A DNA stretch of 64,000 nt from Pseudomonadota bacterium (GTDB lineage Bacteria > Pseudomonadota > Gammaproteobacteria > Burkholderiales > Rhodocyclaceae), in the NCBI GenBank assembly GCA_018240785.1, contig JAFEFC010000021.1:1-64000 (forward strand). Reading direction: 5' to 3'. The notes under the pieces were generated by a model. That model saw only the letters and a list, made by a program, of their open reading frames with translations. It made no database searches and had not been told where the DNA came from. Positions 38,160-48,141 of the stretch are shown in pieces (positions within the stretch are counted from its first letter, which is position 1; the number at the start of each line of letters is the position of its first letter). The translations under genes were made by a program, and so were the position numbers.

Positions 38160-39182
38160 ATGCCGATGGGTGTCACGATTGCAATCGATTGCATGGGTGG
38201 CGATCACGGTCCGTCCGTGACCGTGCCTGCTGCGCTTTCCTTCCTGCGCAGCCATCCTGATGCGAACGCGGTCCTGGTGGGTCGCGAGGAAGTCTTGGGG
38301 CCGCTGATCGCCAGCGAAACCGCCCGCTTCGGCGACAGGCTGCGGCTGCAGCCGGCTTCCGAGGTCGTCACCATGGAAGATCCGCCTGCCATTGCGATGC
38401 GCAGCAAGAAGGATTCGTCCATGCGCGTCGCCATCGATCTGGTGAAGGACGGGCGCGCCGATGCCGCTGTGTCTGCCGGCAACACCGGCGCACTGATGGC
38501 GATTTCCCGCTTCGTGCTGAAGACGCTGCCTGGCATCGATCGCCCTGCCATCGCCACCGTCTTGCCTTCGCAGAAGGGGCATACCTACGTCCTCGATCTT
38601 GGCGCCAATGTGGACTGCTCGGCGGAACACCTGCTGCAGTTCGGCGTGATGGGGGCGATGCTCGTCGCCGCCATCGAGCACAAGGAGCGACCGAGCGTCG
38701 GCCTGCTCAACATCGGCGAGGAAGTGATCAAGGGCAACGACGTGGTCAAGGAGGCGGGCGAGTTGCTGCGCAACAGCGGCCTCAACTTCTATGGCAACGT
38801 CGAGGGCAACGACATTTTCGAGGGCACGGTGGACGTCGTCGTCTGTGACGGCTTCGTCGGCAACGTCGCGCTCAAGACGTCGGAAGGGCTGGCGCAGATG
38901 ATCGGCGTCTTCCTCAAGGAAGAGTTCAAGCGTAGCCTGCTGACCCGGGCGATGGCGGTCGTCGTGCTGCCGGTGCTCAGGCGCTTCAAGCAGCGCGTCG
39001 ACCACAGGCTTTATAACGGTGCGCCGCTGCTCGGCCTGCGCGGCGTGGTGCTGAAGAGCCATGGGTCGGCCGATGCGCTGGCGTTCGAGAATGCGCTGGC
39101 ACGTGCGGCCGAGGCGGCTTCCAACAGGCTGCTCGAGCGCATTTCTGAACGCATGGCGAGCATGAACGAGGAAAAGGCATGA
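38160..39182 (+). CDS. plsX: Phosphate acyltransferase PlsX
   Basis: 340 aa. The N-terminus [20 protein letters not shown], the segment [12 protein letters not shown], the central [19 protein letters not shown], and [18 protein letters not shown] are family-specific. Converts acyl-ACP to acyl-phosphate for phospholipid synthesis at the membrane surface. ATG 38166 (MGVTIA) could also be used. Its stop overlaps the fabH start by 4 nt. Confidence 0.97.
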   Translation: MPMGVTIAIDCMGGDHGPSVTVPAALSFLRSHPDANAVLVGREEVLGPLIASETARFGDRLRLQPASEVVTMEDPPAIAMRSKKDSSMRVAIDLVKDGRADAAVSAGNTGALMAISRFVLKTLPGIDRPAIATVLPSQKGHTYVLDLGANVDCSAEHLLQFGVMGAMLVAAIEHKERPSVGLLNIGEEVIKGNDVVKEAGELLRNSGLNFYGNVEGNDIFEGTVDVVVCDGFVGNVALKTSEGLAQMIGVFLKEEFKRSLLTRAMAVVVLPVLRRFKQRVDHRLYNGAPLLGLRGVVLKSHGSADALAFENALARAAEAASNRLLERISERMASMNEEKA

Positions 39183-40144
39183 TCTACGCACGGATCGCCG
39201 GTACCGGCAGCTATCTGCCGGGTAATCCAGTCAGCAATGACGATCTGGTGACGCGCGGCATCGACACGTCAGACGAATGGATCGTGACTCGGTCGGGCAT
39301 CCACAGCCGCCATCTCGCCGCGGCCGATGTGGGGGCCAGCGACCTCGCGCGGGTCGCCGCCGAGCGCGCGATCGAGGCGGCAGGCTGTGAAGCCGACGAC
39401 ATCGATCTCATCATCGTCGCCACCTCAACGCCGGACTACATCTTTCCCAGCACCGCGGCGATGGTTCAGGCCAAGCTCGGGATCCGCAATGGCGGCGCGG
39501 CCTTCGATGTACAGGCGGTGTGCAGCGGCTTCGTTTATGCATTGACCGTCGCAGAGAAATTCATCCGCTCAGGCAGCCACAAGCGCGCGCTGGTGATCGG
39601 CGCGGAAGTCTTCTCGCGCATCCTGGACTGGTCGGATCGTGCGACCTGCGTGCTCTTCGGCGACGGCGCCGGAGCGGTAGTGCTCGAAGCCTCGGAGCAG
39701 CCGGGCATCCGCGCGTCCTCGCTCCATGCCGACGGCAGCCATCATCCCATCCTGTGCGTGCCGGGCGGCGTGGCCTCCGGTCAGGTGATCGGCGACCCTT
39801 TCCTGCGCATGGACGGGCAGGCGGTGTTCAAGTTCGCGGTGAAGGTGCTGGGCGACGTGGCGCACGAGGTGCTCGAGCAGGCAGGCGAGGCTGCGGACAG
39901 CTTGGACTGGCTGATTCCGCACCAGGCCAACATCCGCATCATCCAGGCCACCGCGAAGCGGCTGGGCCTGCCGATGGAGCGCGTCATCACCACTGTCGGC
40001 CATCATGGCAACACCTCGGCGGCCTCCATTCCGCTGGCGCTTGACGAGGCGGTCCGTGGCGGCCAGGTGCGTCGCGGCCAGCGCCTGATCATCGAAGGCG
40101 TCGGTGGTGGCTTCACCTGGGGCGCGGCCCTGATCGATTTCTGA
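39179..40144 (+). CDS. fabH: Beta-ketoacyl-ACP synthase III
   Basis: 321 aa. The catalytic triad of KAS III is visible: Cys in [11 protein letters not shown], His in [12 protein letters not shown] and Asn in [15 protein letters not shown]. The N-terminus [13 protein letters not shown] is typical. Condenses acetyl-CoA with malonyl-ACP to start fatty-acid synthesis. It overlaps plsX by 4 nt and precedes fabD by 31 nt. Confidence 0.97.
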   Translation: MIYARIAGTGSYLPGNPVSNDDLVTRGIDTSDEWIVTRSGIHSRHLAAADVGASDLARVAAERAIEAAGCEADDIDLIIVATSTPDYIFPSTAAMVQAKLGIRNGGAAFDVQAVCSGFVYALTVAEKFIRSGSHKRALVIGAEVFSRILDWSDRATCVLFGDGAGAVVLEASEQPGIRASSLHADGSHHPILCVPGGVASGQVIGDPFLRMDGQAVFKFAVKVLGDVAHEVLEQAGEAADSLDWLIPHQANIRIIQATAKRLGLPMERVITTVGHHGNTSAASIPLALDEAVRGGQVRRGQRLIIEGVGGGFTWGAALIDF

Positions 40145-40175
40145 GTTTCCCCTTTTCTGACAAGCGGAGAACAGC

Positions 40176-41105
40176 ATGGCATTCGCGCTGGTTTTTCCCG
40201 GCCAGGGTTCGCAGTCGGTCGGCATGATGGCCGCCTACGGCGATTCGGCCGTGATCCGTGACACTTTTGCCGAGGCTTCGGAGGCGCTTGGCGAGGACTT
40301 GTGGGCGATGGTTGGCGAGGGGCCCGCCGAACGCCTCGCGCTCACCGTCAATACGCAGCCGCTGATGCTGACCGCAGGCGTAGCGGCCTATCGTGCCTGG
40401 CTGGCGGCGGGTGGCCCGCGGCCGTCGATGGTCGCGGGGCACAGCCTGGGCGAGTATTCCGCACTGGTCGCAGCGGGCGCGATTGCCTTCAAGGACGCGG
40501 TTCCGCTGGTGCGCTTCCGCGCACAAGCGATGCAGGAAGCGGTGCCGGCCGGGGAAGGTGCGATGGCCGCGGTGATGGGCCTGGAGCCGGATGCGGTGCG
40601 CGATGCTTGTGCCGAAGCGGCGCAGGGCCAGGTCGTGGAAGCGGCCAACCTCAACGCGCCGGGACAGATCGTGATTGCGGGCGCCAGGGCAGCGGTGGAG
40701 CGCGCGAGTGAGATCGTCAAGGCCAAGGGTGCCAAGCGCGCGGTGCTGCTGCCGGTGTCCGCTCCCTTCCACTGCGCGCTGATGCGCCCGGCCGCGGAAC
40801 GTCTGGCCGAGCGTCTGGCCAACGTGGCGATCGCGCGGCCCGGGATCGATGTCATCAACAACGTCGATGTTGCGGTGTACGATGATCCCGAGAGAATTCG
40901 AGATGCCCTGGTGCGCCAGGCGTATTCCCCGGTGCGCTGGATCGAGCTGGTCCAGGAGATGGCCCGCCGTGCCATGAGCCACGTCATCGAGTGCGGTCCC
41001 GGGAAGGTGCTCGCCGGCATGACCAAGCGCATTGCCAAGGAAGTGGAAGGGGGCTCGGCGCACGACGCGGCCAGCCTCGAACAATCGATTGCGGCAGTGA
41101 GGTAG
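40176..41105 (+). CDS. fabD: Malonyl-CoA:ACP transacylase
   Basis: 309 aa. FPGQGSQSVGM opens the protein, the nucleophile Ser is in GHSLGEYSALV, Arg in RFRAQAMQEAV, and the active-site His in VSAPFHCALM. Loads malonate from CoA onto ACP. A GCGGAG ribosome site lies 8 nt before the ATG. fabG follows 3 nt after the stop. Confidence 0.97.
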   Translation: MAFALVFPGQGSQSVGMMAAYGDSAVIRDTFAEASEALGEDLWAMVGEGPAERLALTVNTQPLMLTAGVAAYRAWLAAGGPRPSMVAGHSLGEYSALVAAGAIAFKDAVPLVRFRAQAMQEAVPAGEGAMAAVMGLEPDAVRDACAEAAQGQVVEAANLNAPGQIVIAGARAAVERASEIVKAKGAKRAVLLPVSAPFHCALMRPAAERLAERLANVAIARPGIDVINNVDVAVYDDPERIRDALVRQAYSPVRWIELVQEMARRAMSHVIECGPGKVLAGMTKRIAKEVEGGSAHDAASLEQSIAAVR

Positions 41106-41108
41106 GCA

Positions 41109-41858
41109 ATGAGTTTTTCTCTCGAAGGGCAGGTCGCCCTGGTCACCGGCGCCTCACGCGGCATCGGACGCGCGGTGGCGATGGAGCTTGGCCGGCTCGG
41201 CGCGGTGGTCGTCGGCACCGCCACCTCGACCGGCGGTGCCCAGGACATCGACAAGGCGCTCGCCGATGCGTCGATCAAGGGCGCCGGGCTGGCAGTCGAT
41301 GTGACTGACGCCGCGGCTTGCGAAGCGCTCCTGGCGGATGTCGAGCGGCGCTTCGGCACGATCAACGTGCTGGTCAATAATGCCGGCATCACCCGCGACA
41401 ACCTCGCGATGCGCATGAAGGACGAGGAATGGGATGCCGTCCTCGATACCAACCTGCGCGCGGTGTTCCGCATGAGCAAGCTCGTCATGCGCGGCATGAT
41501 GAAGGCCCGCGGCGGACGCATCATCAACATCACCTCGGTGGTGGCGAGCGCCGGCAATCCTGGCCAGGCGAACTACGCGGCGGCCAAGGCCGGCGTGGCC
41601 GGCATGTCGCGCGCGCTGGCGCGCGAGCTGGGCAGCCGCAACATCACCGTCAATTGTGTTGCGCCAGGCTTCATCGATACCGACATGACGCGCGCCCTGC
41701 CCGACGCCGCCCGCGAGGCGCTGCTGGGCAATATTGCGCTGGGCCGCCTGGGCCGTCCGGAAGAGGTCGCAGGCGCCGTGGCTTTCCTCGCATCGCCGGC
41801 CGGCGCCTATGTCACCGGCACGACGCTGCATGTGAATGGCGGCATGTACATGTCGTGA
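41109..41858 (+). CDS. fabG: 3-oxoacyl-ACP reductase
   Basis: 249 aa short-chain dehydrogenase. Cofactor motif GASRGIGRAVA, NNAG, and the Ser-Tyr-Lys triad in ITSVVASAGNPGQANYAAAKAG. The end VTGTTLHVNGGMYMS is typical of FabG. Performs the NADPH-dependent first reduction of each elongation cycle. It lies between fabD and acpP in the fatty-acid operon. Confidence 0.97.
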   Translation: MSFSLEGQVALVTGASRGIGRAVAMELGRLGAVVVGTATSTGGAQDIDKALADASIKGAGLAVDVTDAAACEALLADVERRFGTINVLVNNAGITRDNLAMRMKDEEWDAVLDTNLRAVFRMSKLVMRGMMKARGGRIINITSVVASAGNPGQANYAAAKAGVAGMSRALARELGSRNITVNCVAPGFIDTDMTRALPDAAREALLGNIALGRLGRPEEVAGAVAFLASPAGAYVTGTTLHVNGGMYMS

Positions 41859-41890
41859 TTTCGGGCCGGGATAGCGGTTACCGGCCTTTT

Positions 41891-41899
41891 TGGTAGAAT
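41891..41899 (+). promoter_or_regulatory. Probable extended -10 promoter of acpP
   Basis: TGGTAGAAT combines a TG extension and a TAGAAT -10 in the 90-nt gap before acpP, with no good -35. A separate promoter would explain the high ACP level relative to upstream genes. Confidence 0.5.
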
Positions 41900-41948
41900 A
41901 CGCCCGCTTTTCAACTACAAACCTGTATCTGTCAGGAAGGAGTTTTTC

Positions 41949-42188
41949 ATGGAGAACATCGAACAGCGCGTCAAGAAGATCGTCGCTGAGCAGCTTGGCG
42001 TGAACGAATCGGAAATCAAGAACGACTCGTCGTTCGTTGATGATCTTGGCGCAGATTCGCTGGACACCGTGGAACTGGTCATGGCCCTCGAGGAAGAATT
42101 CGAGTGCGAAATCCCGGACGAAGAAGCTGAGAAGATCACCAACGTCCAGCAGGCGATCGACTACGTCAGCGCCCACCTCAAGAAGTAA
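41949..42188 (+). CDS. acpP: Acyl carrier protein
   Basis: 79 aa acidic protein. The phosphopantetheine Ser is in [21 protein letters not shown]; the N-terminus [24 protein letters not shown] is typical. It carries growing acyl chains. The AcpS that modifies it is encoded in the window at 56606-56992. AAGGAG lies just before the ATG, and a terminator follows. Confidence 0.98.
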   Translation: MENIEQRVKKIVAEQLGVNESEIKNDSSFVDDLGADSLDTVELVMALEEEFECEIPDEEAEKITNVQQAIDYVSAHLKK

Positions 42189-42210
42189 TTCGGGAAGTCA
42201 TCCTTCCTTT

Positions 42211-42247
42211 CCGGATTCTGCAAGGCGCAGGGTCCGGATTTTTTTCA
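42211..42247 (+). terminator. Intrinsic terminator after acpP
   Basis: TCCGGATTCTGC pairs with GCAGGGTCCGGA (two wobble pairs) and is followed by seven T residues, 22 nt past the acpP stop and before fabF. Confidence 0.8.
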
Positions 42248-42279
42248 GTTTTTCTCCTTGATTCCATACGGAGCTGCCC

Positions 42280-43515
42280 GTGTCACGTCGTAGAGTCGTC
42301 GTAACCGGTCTGGGAGTGGTTTCCCCGGTTGGGAATACTGTTTCCGAAGCCTGGGAAAACCTGCTTGCCGGCAGAAGCGGCATTGGTCCGATTACCCGTT
42401 TCGACGCGTCCGTGTTTTCCTCGCGCGTCGCCGGGGAAGTGAAGAATTTCGACGTTTCCGCCTATCTGTCGGCCAAGGAAGCCCGCCGCATGGATGTATT
42501 CATCCATTACGGCATGGCTGCTGGCATCCAGGCAATTCGCGATTCGGGAATCGAGGTAACCGAGGCCAATGCAGAACGCATCGGCGTGAATATCGGTTCC
42601 GGCATCGGCGGCCTGCCGATGATTTCGGAAACGCAGAACGACTACCTTGCGGGTGGTCCGCGCAAGATTTCGCCGTTCTTCATTCCCGGCACCATCATCA
42701 ACATGATCTCGGGCAACCTGTCGATCATGTATGGCATGAAGGGGCCGAACATTGCGGTCGTCACCGCGTGCACCACCGGCCTGCATGCGATCGGTCTGAG
42801 CGCGCGCATGATCGAGTACGGCGATGCCGACGTGATGGTCTGCGGCGGTGCGGAATCCACCGTGACCGAGCTCGCGATCGGCGGCTTTGGGTCGGCGAAG
42901 GCGTTGTCCACGCGCAACGACGACCCGGCCACCGCAAGCCGCCCGTGGGACAAGGATCGGGACGGCTTCGTCCTCGGCGAGGGTGCCGGCGTCATGGTGC
43001 TGGAGGAATACGAGCACGCCGTCAGGCGGGGCGCGAAGATCTACGGCGAACTGGCCGGTTTCGGCATGAGTGGCGATGCCTATCACATGACCGCGCCCGA
43101 CACCGATGGTCCGCGGCGCAGCATGATCAACGCCATGCGGAACGCAGGCATCAACGCGGACGAGGTGCATTATCTCAACGCACACGGCACGTCGACGCCG
43201 CTCGGCGACAAGAACGAGACGGACGCGATCAAGCTCGCCTTCGGTGTCGATGCTGCGAAGAAGCTGGTGGTGAATTCGACCAAATCCATGACCGGCCACC
43301 TGCTTGGCGGCGCGGGTGGCCTGGAGTCGGTGTTCGCGGTGCTCGCGGTGCACCATCAGGTCTCGCCGCCGACGATCAACATCTTCGAGCAGGATCCCGA
43401 GTGCGACCTGGATTACTGCGCGAATGTTGCCCGTCCGATGAAGATCGACGTGGCAATGAAGAACAATTTCGGGTTTGGCGGCACGAACGGCACGCTGGTC
43501 TTCCGCCGCGTTTGA
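42280..43515 (+). CDS. fabF: Beta-ketoacyl-ACP synthase II
   Basis: 411 aa. KAS II triad: Cys in [12 protein letters not shown], His in [14 protein letters not shown] and His in [13 protein letters not shown]. The N-terminus [18 protein letters not shown] is typical. Begins with GTG at 42280, with GGAG 7 nt upstream. It elongates acyl chains and adjusts cis-vaccenate content. Last of the fatty-acid genes here. Confidence 0.97.
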   Translation: MSRRRVVVTGLGVVSPVGNTVSEAWENLLAGRSGIGPITRFDASVFSSRVAGEVKNFDVSAYLSAKEARRMDVFIHYGMAAGIQAIRDSGIEVTEANAERIGVNIGSGIGGLPMISETQNDYLAGGPRKISPFFIPGTIINMISGNLSIMYGMKGPNIAVVTACTTGLHAIGLSARMIEYGDADVMVCGGAESTVTELAIGGFGSAKALSTRNDDPATASRPWDKDRDGFVLGEGAGVMVLEEYEHAVRRGAKIYGELAGFGMSGDAYHMTAPDTDGPRRSMINAMRNAGINADEVHYLNAHGTSTPLGDKNETDAIKLAFGVDAAKKLVVNSTKSMTGHLLGGAGGLESVFAVLAVHHQVSPPTINIFEQDPECDLDYCANVARPMKIDVAMKNNFGFGGTNGTLVFRRV

Positions 43516-43536
43516 CCCTCCCGGCCGCGGCTGACT

Positions 43537-44016
43537 GTGCGTTATCCGCTTGCCATCGAATTGCGGCCCTCGTGGGCCGTCATGACGTCAGTGTTTTCCG
43601 CCCACGTGGCGGCGGCACTGGCGTTTTTTCATGTGCTGTCGTCGCGCGACGGCGCGCTCCTGATCGGTCCGCTGTCGCCGCCCGTGCTGGCGGTCCAGAT
43701 TTTCTGCTTCGTGCTGCTGGCCCTGTCAATGATCGCGGGATTGCGTAGCGAGATGGGGAAGCGGGCGATGCAGTTCGTCCTGCTTGAAGACGGCACCGTC
43801 CTGTGCCGCGCGCAAGGTAGCGAACTCCTCTATCGGCCTGAGAGTGGTGCGGTCGATTTCGGCTGGGGAGTCTGGATGCGGCTGCGTCCCGATGCGGGTG
43901 TCGTCGGTGGCGTGCGCCGCTGGATGCTGGTCAGTGGCAACGTGAGACCGGCATGCTGGCGGGGTTTGCGCACCTGGTTGCGACACAAGGCCTATCGCGC
44001 TTCGCCCGACACCTGA
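43537..44016 (+). CDS. YgfX-like inner-membrane protein
   Basis: 159 aa starting at GTG 43537. Two adjacent hydrophobic helices (~17-37 and ~47-66: SVFSAHVAAALAFFHVLSS and VLAVQIFCFVLLALSMIAGL) are followed by a beta-rich soluble part with MQFVLLEDGTVLCRAQGSELLYR and a conserved CWRGLRTWLRHK-type end. This is the YgfX (CptA) layout, often found between fabF and nadB/rpoE in betaproteobacteria. In E. coli YgfX has been linked to cell-shape toxicity; the role here is unknown. Confidence 0.75.
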   Translation: MRYPLAIELRPSWAVMTSVFSAHVAAALAFFHVLSSRDGALLIGPLSPPVLAVQIFCFVLLALSMIAGLRSEMGKRAMQFVLLEDGTVLCRAQGSELLYRPESGAVDFGWGVWMRLRPDAGVVGGVRRWMLVSGNVRPACWRGLRTWLRHKAYRASPDT

Positions 44017-44067
44017 AACAGTGACCGCCGGATATCGACGGCGGCCAAGATGGGCTCGTCGATGGCT

Positions 44068-44089
44068 GCGATCGTGCCTCGACGATCGC
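44068..44089. terminator. Possible hairpin between convergent genes
   Basis: GCGATCGT (44068-44075) pairs with ACGATCGC (44082-44089) around a 6-nt loop. No T tract follows, so termination is only suggested by the convergent position between ygfX and nadB. Confidence 0.3.
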
Positions 44090-44157
44090 GGTCACATCCA
44101 TGCCACCGATAGCGGCAAGGCCCGGGAGTGACGAAAGCCGCGATCGGCTTGGCGTGC

Positions 44158-45756
44158 TCAAGCCATGGGCGACTTCTTCCGAGGCGGGCGCAGGACTGTG
44201 TTGCGCGCCACCGGCAGGGTTTCCGGATAGTCCCGGGAATGGTGCAGGCCCCGGCTCTCGTGACGCTTGAGCGCGCAGCGCACGATCAGGTCGGCGGTGA
44301 CCACCAGGTTGCGCAGCTCGATCAGGTTATTGCTGACGCGGAAGTTGGAATAGAACTCGTGGATCTCGCGCGACAGCAGGCGGATGCGATGCTGCGCGCG
44401 CTGCAATCGTTTGGTCGTGCGCACGATGCCGACGTAGTCCCACATGGCGCGGCGCAATTCGGCCCAGTTGTGGGTGATCACCACTTCCTCGTCAGCGTCG
44501 GTGACGCGGCTTTCGTCCCAGGCGGGGACGCTCGCATGCGGCTTCTCCGGCTTGGACAGGATGTCCTGTGCTGCCGCTTCGCCGTACACCAGGCATTCCA
44601 GCAGCGAATTGCTGGCCAGGCGGTTGGCGCCGTGGAGGCCGGTGCAGGCCGACTCGCCCACCGAATACAGGCCCGGAACATCGGTACGCGCAGCGAGGTC
44701 GGTCACGATGCCCCCGCACGAGTAATGCGCTGCCGGCACCACCGGAATCGGATCGCGCGTGATGTCGATGCCGAGCTCGAGGCAGCGCGCGTGAATGTTG
44801 GGGAAATGCTCGCGCAGCCAGTCGGCCGGCTTGTGGCTGATGTCCAGGTAGACACAGTCGAGGCCGTGCTTCTTCATCTCGAAATCGATCGCGCGGGCGA
44901 CGATGTCGCGCGGCGCGAGCTCGGCGCGAGGGTCGTGCTCGGGCATGAAGCGCGTGCCGTCGGGCAGCTTGAGCAGGCCGCCTTCGCCGCGGACCGCCTC
45001 GGAGATCAGGAAGGACTTGGCGTGCGGATGATAGAGGCAGGTCGGGTGGAACTGGATGAATTCCAGGTTCGCCACCCGGCAGCCGGCCCGCCATGCCATT
45101 GCCACGCCGTCGCCGGTCGCAACGTCGGGGTTGGTGGTGTACAGATAGACCTTGCCCGTCCCGCCGGTGGCAAGGATGGTGTTGTGTGCGCTGAAGGTGA
45201 CGACGGTGTCGTTGCGGATGTCGAGCACGTAGGCGCCGAGGCAGCCTTCCCCGGGGCGCCCGACCTTGTCGCCGAGCACGAGGTCGATCGCGATGTGGTG
45301 TTCGTGGATGTCGATGTTCGGATGCGCGCGCACCTGCTCGCCGAGCGTCGCCTGGACAGCGGCGCCGGTGGCGTCGGCGGCGTGGATGATGCGGCGGTGG
45401 GAGTGGCCGCCCTCGCGCGTGAGGTGATAACCCAGTTCGGACTGCGCCTCGCGCGTGAATGGGACGCCGCGCTCGATCAACCACTCGATCGCGCGGCGGC
45501 CGTTCTCCACCACGAAGCGTGTCGCCACCGGATCGCACAGGCCGGCGCCGGCGGTAAAGGTGTCCTGGAGATGTGCCTCGATGCTGTCGGTATTGTCGAG
45601 CACTGCGGCGATGCCGCCCTGGGCCCATGCACTCGCGCTGTCCGACAATTCGCGTTTGGTCACCAACGCGACCTTGAGCCGGTCTGCCAGGCGCAACGCA
45701 AGGGACTGGCCGGCAGTTCCGCTGCCGAGAATGAGGACGTCGTACTGTTTCAGCAA
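44158..45756 (-). CDS. nadB: L-aspartate oxidase
   Basis: 532 aa flavoprotein. The FAD motif [19 protein letters not shown] is followed by [14 protein letters not shown], which with [12 protein letters not shown] and [12 protein letters not shown] marks the fumarate reductase/NadB fold. AGHYSCGG-like [14 protein letters not shown] and [20 protein letters not shown] are the NadB signature. Oxidises L-aspartate to iminoaspartate, the first step of NAD synthesis. Reads opposite to its neighbours; 235 nt separate it from rpoE. Confidence 0.97.
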   Translation of the reverse strand: MLKQYDVLILGSGTAGQSLALRLADRLKVALVTKRELSDSASAWAQGGIAAVLDNTDSIEAHLQDTFTAGAGLCDPVATRFVVENGRRAIEWLIERGVPFTREAQSELGYHLTREGGHSHRRIIHAADATGAAVQATLGEQVRAHPNIDIHEHHIAIDLVLGDKVGRPGEGCLGAYVLDIRNDTVVTFSAHNTILATGGTGKVYLYTTNPDVATGDGVAMAWRAGCRVANLEFIQFHPTCLYHPHAKSFLISEAVRGEGGLLKLPDGTRFMPEHDPRAELAPRDIVARAIDFEMKKHGLDCVYLDISHKPADWLREHFPNIHARCLELGIDITRDPIPVVPAAHYSCGGIVTDLAARTDVPGLYSVGESACTGLHGANRLASNSLLECLVYGEAAAQDILSKPEKPHASVPAWDESRVTDADEEVVITHNWAELRRAMWDYVGIVRTTKRLQRAQHRIRLLSREIHEFYSNFRVSNNLIELRNLVVTADLIVRCALKRHESRGLHHSRDYPETLPVARNTVLRPPRKKSPMA

Positions 45757-45875
45757 GATTGCGGTCCAGGCAGGTTGAGGGCGAAAAATATAGCACGCCG
45801 GGGGCGCTCGCGCCGCCCGGGGCCCGCGGTGATGCAGCCCGATGCCCGCGCCGGGTAAATACCCCTGTTCGCCTA

Positions 45876-45904
45876 TGAACTAATCGGATGTGCCCGTGTC
45901 TGTT
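45876..45904 (+). promoter_or_regulatory. Sigma-E-type promoter of rpoE
   Basis: TGAACTA (45876-45882), a 16-nt spacer and TCTGTT (45899-45904) resemble the sigma-E consensus GGAACTT-N16-TCTGA. It lies ~90 nt before the rpoE start, which fits autoregulation of the operon. Confidence 0.65.
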
Positions 45905-45991
45905 CTGACGTCTTCGAATTTTGGTGAGAGCTTCGAGGCGGGCGCTTATAATCGGGCGGATTGCAAAACCGAGAAGCAATATCCGTCCCAC

Positions 45992-46591
45992 ATGAGCGAT
46001 CGCGAAATCGATCAGGTCCTCGTCGAGCGTGTTCAACGCGGCGACAAGCAGGCGTTCGGCTTGCTGGTATCCAAGTACCAGCGCAAGCTCAATCGTCTGC
46101 TGTCGCGGCTGATCCGCGATCCCGCCGAAGTCGAGGACGTGGCGCAGGAAACCTTCATCAAGGCTTATCGCGCCCTGGGTTCGTTTCGCGGTGACAGTGC
46201 GTTCTACACCTGGCTGTACCGGATCGGCATCAACACCGCAAAGAACTATCTCGTCTCCCAAGGCAGGAGGGCGCCGACATCGACGAGCTTCGATTCGGAA
46301 GAGGCGGAAAGCTTCGAAGATGGAGAACAACTGCGCGACATCAACACGCCCGAGCGGCTGATGATGACGCGTCAGATCGGTGAAACCGTCGACGACGCGA
46401 TGGCTGCGCTGCCCGAGGAGTTGCGGACGGCCATCATCCTTCGCGAGCTGGAGGGGCTCAGCTACGAGGAAATCGCCGGCATCATGGATTGCCCCATAGG
46501 AACCGTGCGTTCCCGGATCTTCCGGGCGCGCGAGGCGATTGCTGAACGCCTGCGGCCGCTGCTCGACACGGCCCCGGACAAACGTTGGTAG
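45992..46591 (+). CDS. rpoE: RNA polymerase sigma factor RpoE (AlgU type)
   Basis: 199 aa ECF sigma factor. Region 2 includes LVSKYQRKLNRLLSRLIRDPAEVEDVAQETFIKAYRAL and FYTWLYRIGINTAKNYL; region 4 has LPEELRTAIILRELEGLSYEEIAGIMDCPIGTVRSRIFRAREAI. The start MSDREIDQVLVERVQRGD matches AlgU/RpoE; the upstream extension has none. Directs the envelope-stress regulon and is held by RseA, encoded 9 nt downstream. Confidence 0.97.
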   Translation: MSDREIDQVLVERVQRGDKQAFGLLVSKYQRKLNRLLSRLIRDPAEVEDVAQETFIKAYRALGSFRGDSAFYTWLYRIGINTAKNYLVSQGRRAPTSTSFDSEEAESFEDGEQLRDINTPERLMMTRQIGETVDDAMAALPEELRTAIILRELEGLSYEEIAGIMDCPIGTVRSRIFRAREAIAERLRPLLDTAPDKRW

Positions 46592-46600
46592 GTAAATGGG

Positions 46601-47173
46601 ATGAAGGACAGACTCTCGGCGCTTCTGGATGGCGATCTGGAAGAAGAGGCGATGAAGCCGGTGTTCGACGGTTTGCAGCGCGACCCCGATCTGAGGCAGA
46701 CCTGGGGCGCGTATTGCCTGATCGGAGATACCCTGCGTGGCGAGCGTGGCTCTTCGCGCGATTTCGTCAGCCGCGTGCTGGCGTCTTTGGACGACGAACC
46801 GACCGTCCTTGCGCCACAGGCGAGGCCGGTTTCATCGGCGGCGAACCAGGCGGGCTGGCGCTCCCTGATGCCGATCGCCGCCTCGGTGATGGGTGTGGCG
46901 GCAGTGGGCCTGGTGGCGGCGTCGCTGTATTCGGGGCGTGACCAGCAGCTCGGTCAGGCGGCAGTTGCGCGGAGCGCGGTGTCGCAGCCGGCGACCCAGG
47001 TGGCGCGGCTGATCGTGCCGCCGGCGCAGGTGGAGCATGTGCAGCGCACCGGCGACGATGTGCATCGTGAATATGTCTTTGCGCACCAGAGCGTCGTTGG
47101 CGGCGGGCCGGTTCCCGCAGCCTTGCAGTACGTGCGCAGCATTTCCAATCTGCGCGAGGATGCTGCGCGATGA
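46601..47173 (+). CDS. rseA: Anti-sigma-E factor RseA (MucA type)
   Basis: 190 aa. Cytoplasmic N-terminal domain with LSALLDGDLEEEAMKPVFDGLQRDPDLRQTWGAYCLIGDTLRG, the RseA_N signature that clasps the sigma factor. One TM helix at ~85-108 (MPIAASVMGVAAVGLVAASLY) and a periplasmic tail follow. Cleaved under stress to release sigma-E. Its stop overlaps the rseB start by 4 nt. Confidence 0.95.
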   Translation: MKDRLSALLDGDLEEEAMKPVFDGLQRDPDLRQTWGAYCLIGDTLRGERGSSRDFVSRVLASLDDEPTVLAPQARPVSSAANQAGWRSLMPIAASVMGVAAVGLVAASLYSGRDQQLGQAAVARSAVSQPATQVARLIVPPAQVEHVQRTGDDVHREYVFAHQSVVGGGPVPAALQYVRSISNLREDAAR

Positions 47174-48141
47174 GGTTTGTCGCGGCGGTGATTGCGCTCT
47201 GCGCGGCGCTTGCGCAGCCGACCGTCCATGCCGAGGCAATGTCCGACCCGCTGACCTGGCTTGGTCGCATCGCGAGCGCGGGGCAAAAGCTCAGTTACGT
47301 CGGCACCTTCATGTATCAGTCGCGCGGCGCCTCCGAGACGTCGCGCATCGCGCATCGCATGGATGCCACCGGTGAGTACGAGCGGCTCGAGGTCCTGGAC
47401 GGCAGCCCGCGCGAAGTGATCCGCTCGGGCAACGAAGTCCGCTGCGTGCTGCCGGAACAGAAGACGGTGATCATCGACCAGGCAGGTGGCAGGCGCGCGT
47501 TCCCCGCGCGGCTGCCCGCGAGTTTTTCCAACCTCGCCGAGAATTACCGGATCCGCAAGGGCGATGTCGGGCGGGTGGCTGGATACGAGGCGCAATCCAT
47601 CGTCCTCGAGCCGCGCGACGACCTGCGCTTTGGCTACGTGCTGTGGGCTGACGTGCAGTCCGGTCTGCTGCTGAAGTCGCGCATGGTGGACGAAGGCGGC
47701 GAGACGATCGAGCAGTTCGCCTTCAGCGACGTCCGGATCGGCGGCGACGTGGGTCCCGATCTGCTCAAGTCGCGCTTCGATCAGAGCGGCGGCTGGCGCG
47801 TCGTCAATGCGCGCGGCAGCGAGATTTCGCGGAGCGAGGGCGGCTGGGTGTTGCGCTCGCCACTGCCGGGCTATGCGCTGATGTCGGTGATGCGCCGTCC
47901 GCTCGGTCGCGAGCGCGGCGAGGCGATACACATGGTCTATGGCGACGGGCTCGCTGCGATCTCGGTCTTCATCGAGCCGCTCGCCGGACAGGCGGCATCG
48001 CCAGCGGTGGGTGCGCTGTCCTCGGGCGCCATCAACATCTACAAGCGCATCGTCGATCGCCATCTCGTCACTGCGCTGGGTGAAGTGCCGGCGCGTGCGG
48101 TGCAGCGCCTGGCCGACGGCATCGAACATTCGGCGCAATGA
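47170..48141 (+). CDS. rseB: Sigma-E regulator RseB (MucB)
   Basis: 323 aa periplasmic protein. A signal peptide (1-23) precedes a LolA-like N-terminal domain (SYVGTFMYQSRGASETSRIAHRMDATGEYERLEVLDGSPREVIRSGNEVRC) and a smaller C-terminal domain with GYALMSVMRRPLGRERGEAIHMVYGDGLAAISVFIEPL. RseB shields RseA from proteolysis and senses lipid or LPS signals. Overlaps rseA and rseC by 4 nt each. Confidence 0.95.
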   Translation: MRFVAAVIALCAALAQPTVHAEAMSDPLTWLGRIASAGQKLSYVGTFMYQSRGASETSRIAHRMDATGEYERLEVLDGSPREVIRSGNEVRCVLPEQKTVIIDQAGGRRAFPARLPASFSNLAENYRIRKGDVGRVAGYEAQSIVLEPRDDLRFGYVLWADVQSGLLLKSRMVDEGGETIEQFAFSDVRIGGDVGPDLLKSRFDQSGGWRVVNARGSEISRSEGGWVLRSPLPGYALMSVMRRPLGRERGEAIHMVYGDGLAAISVFIEPLAGQAASPAVGALSSGAINIYKRIVDRHLVTALGEVPARAVQRLADGIEHSAQ

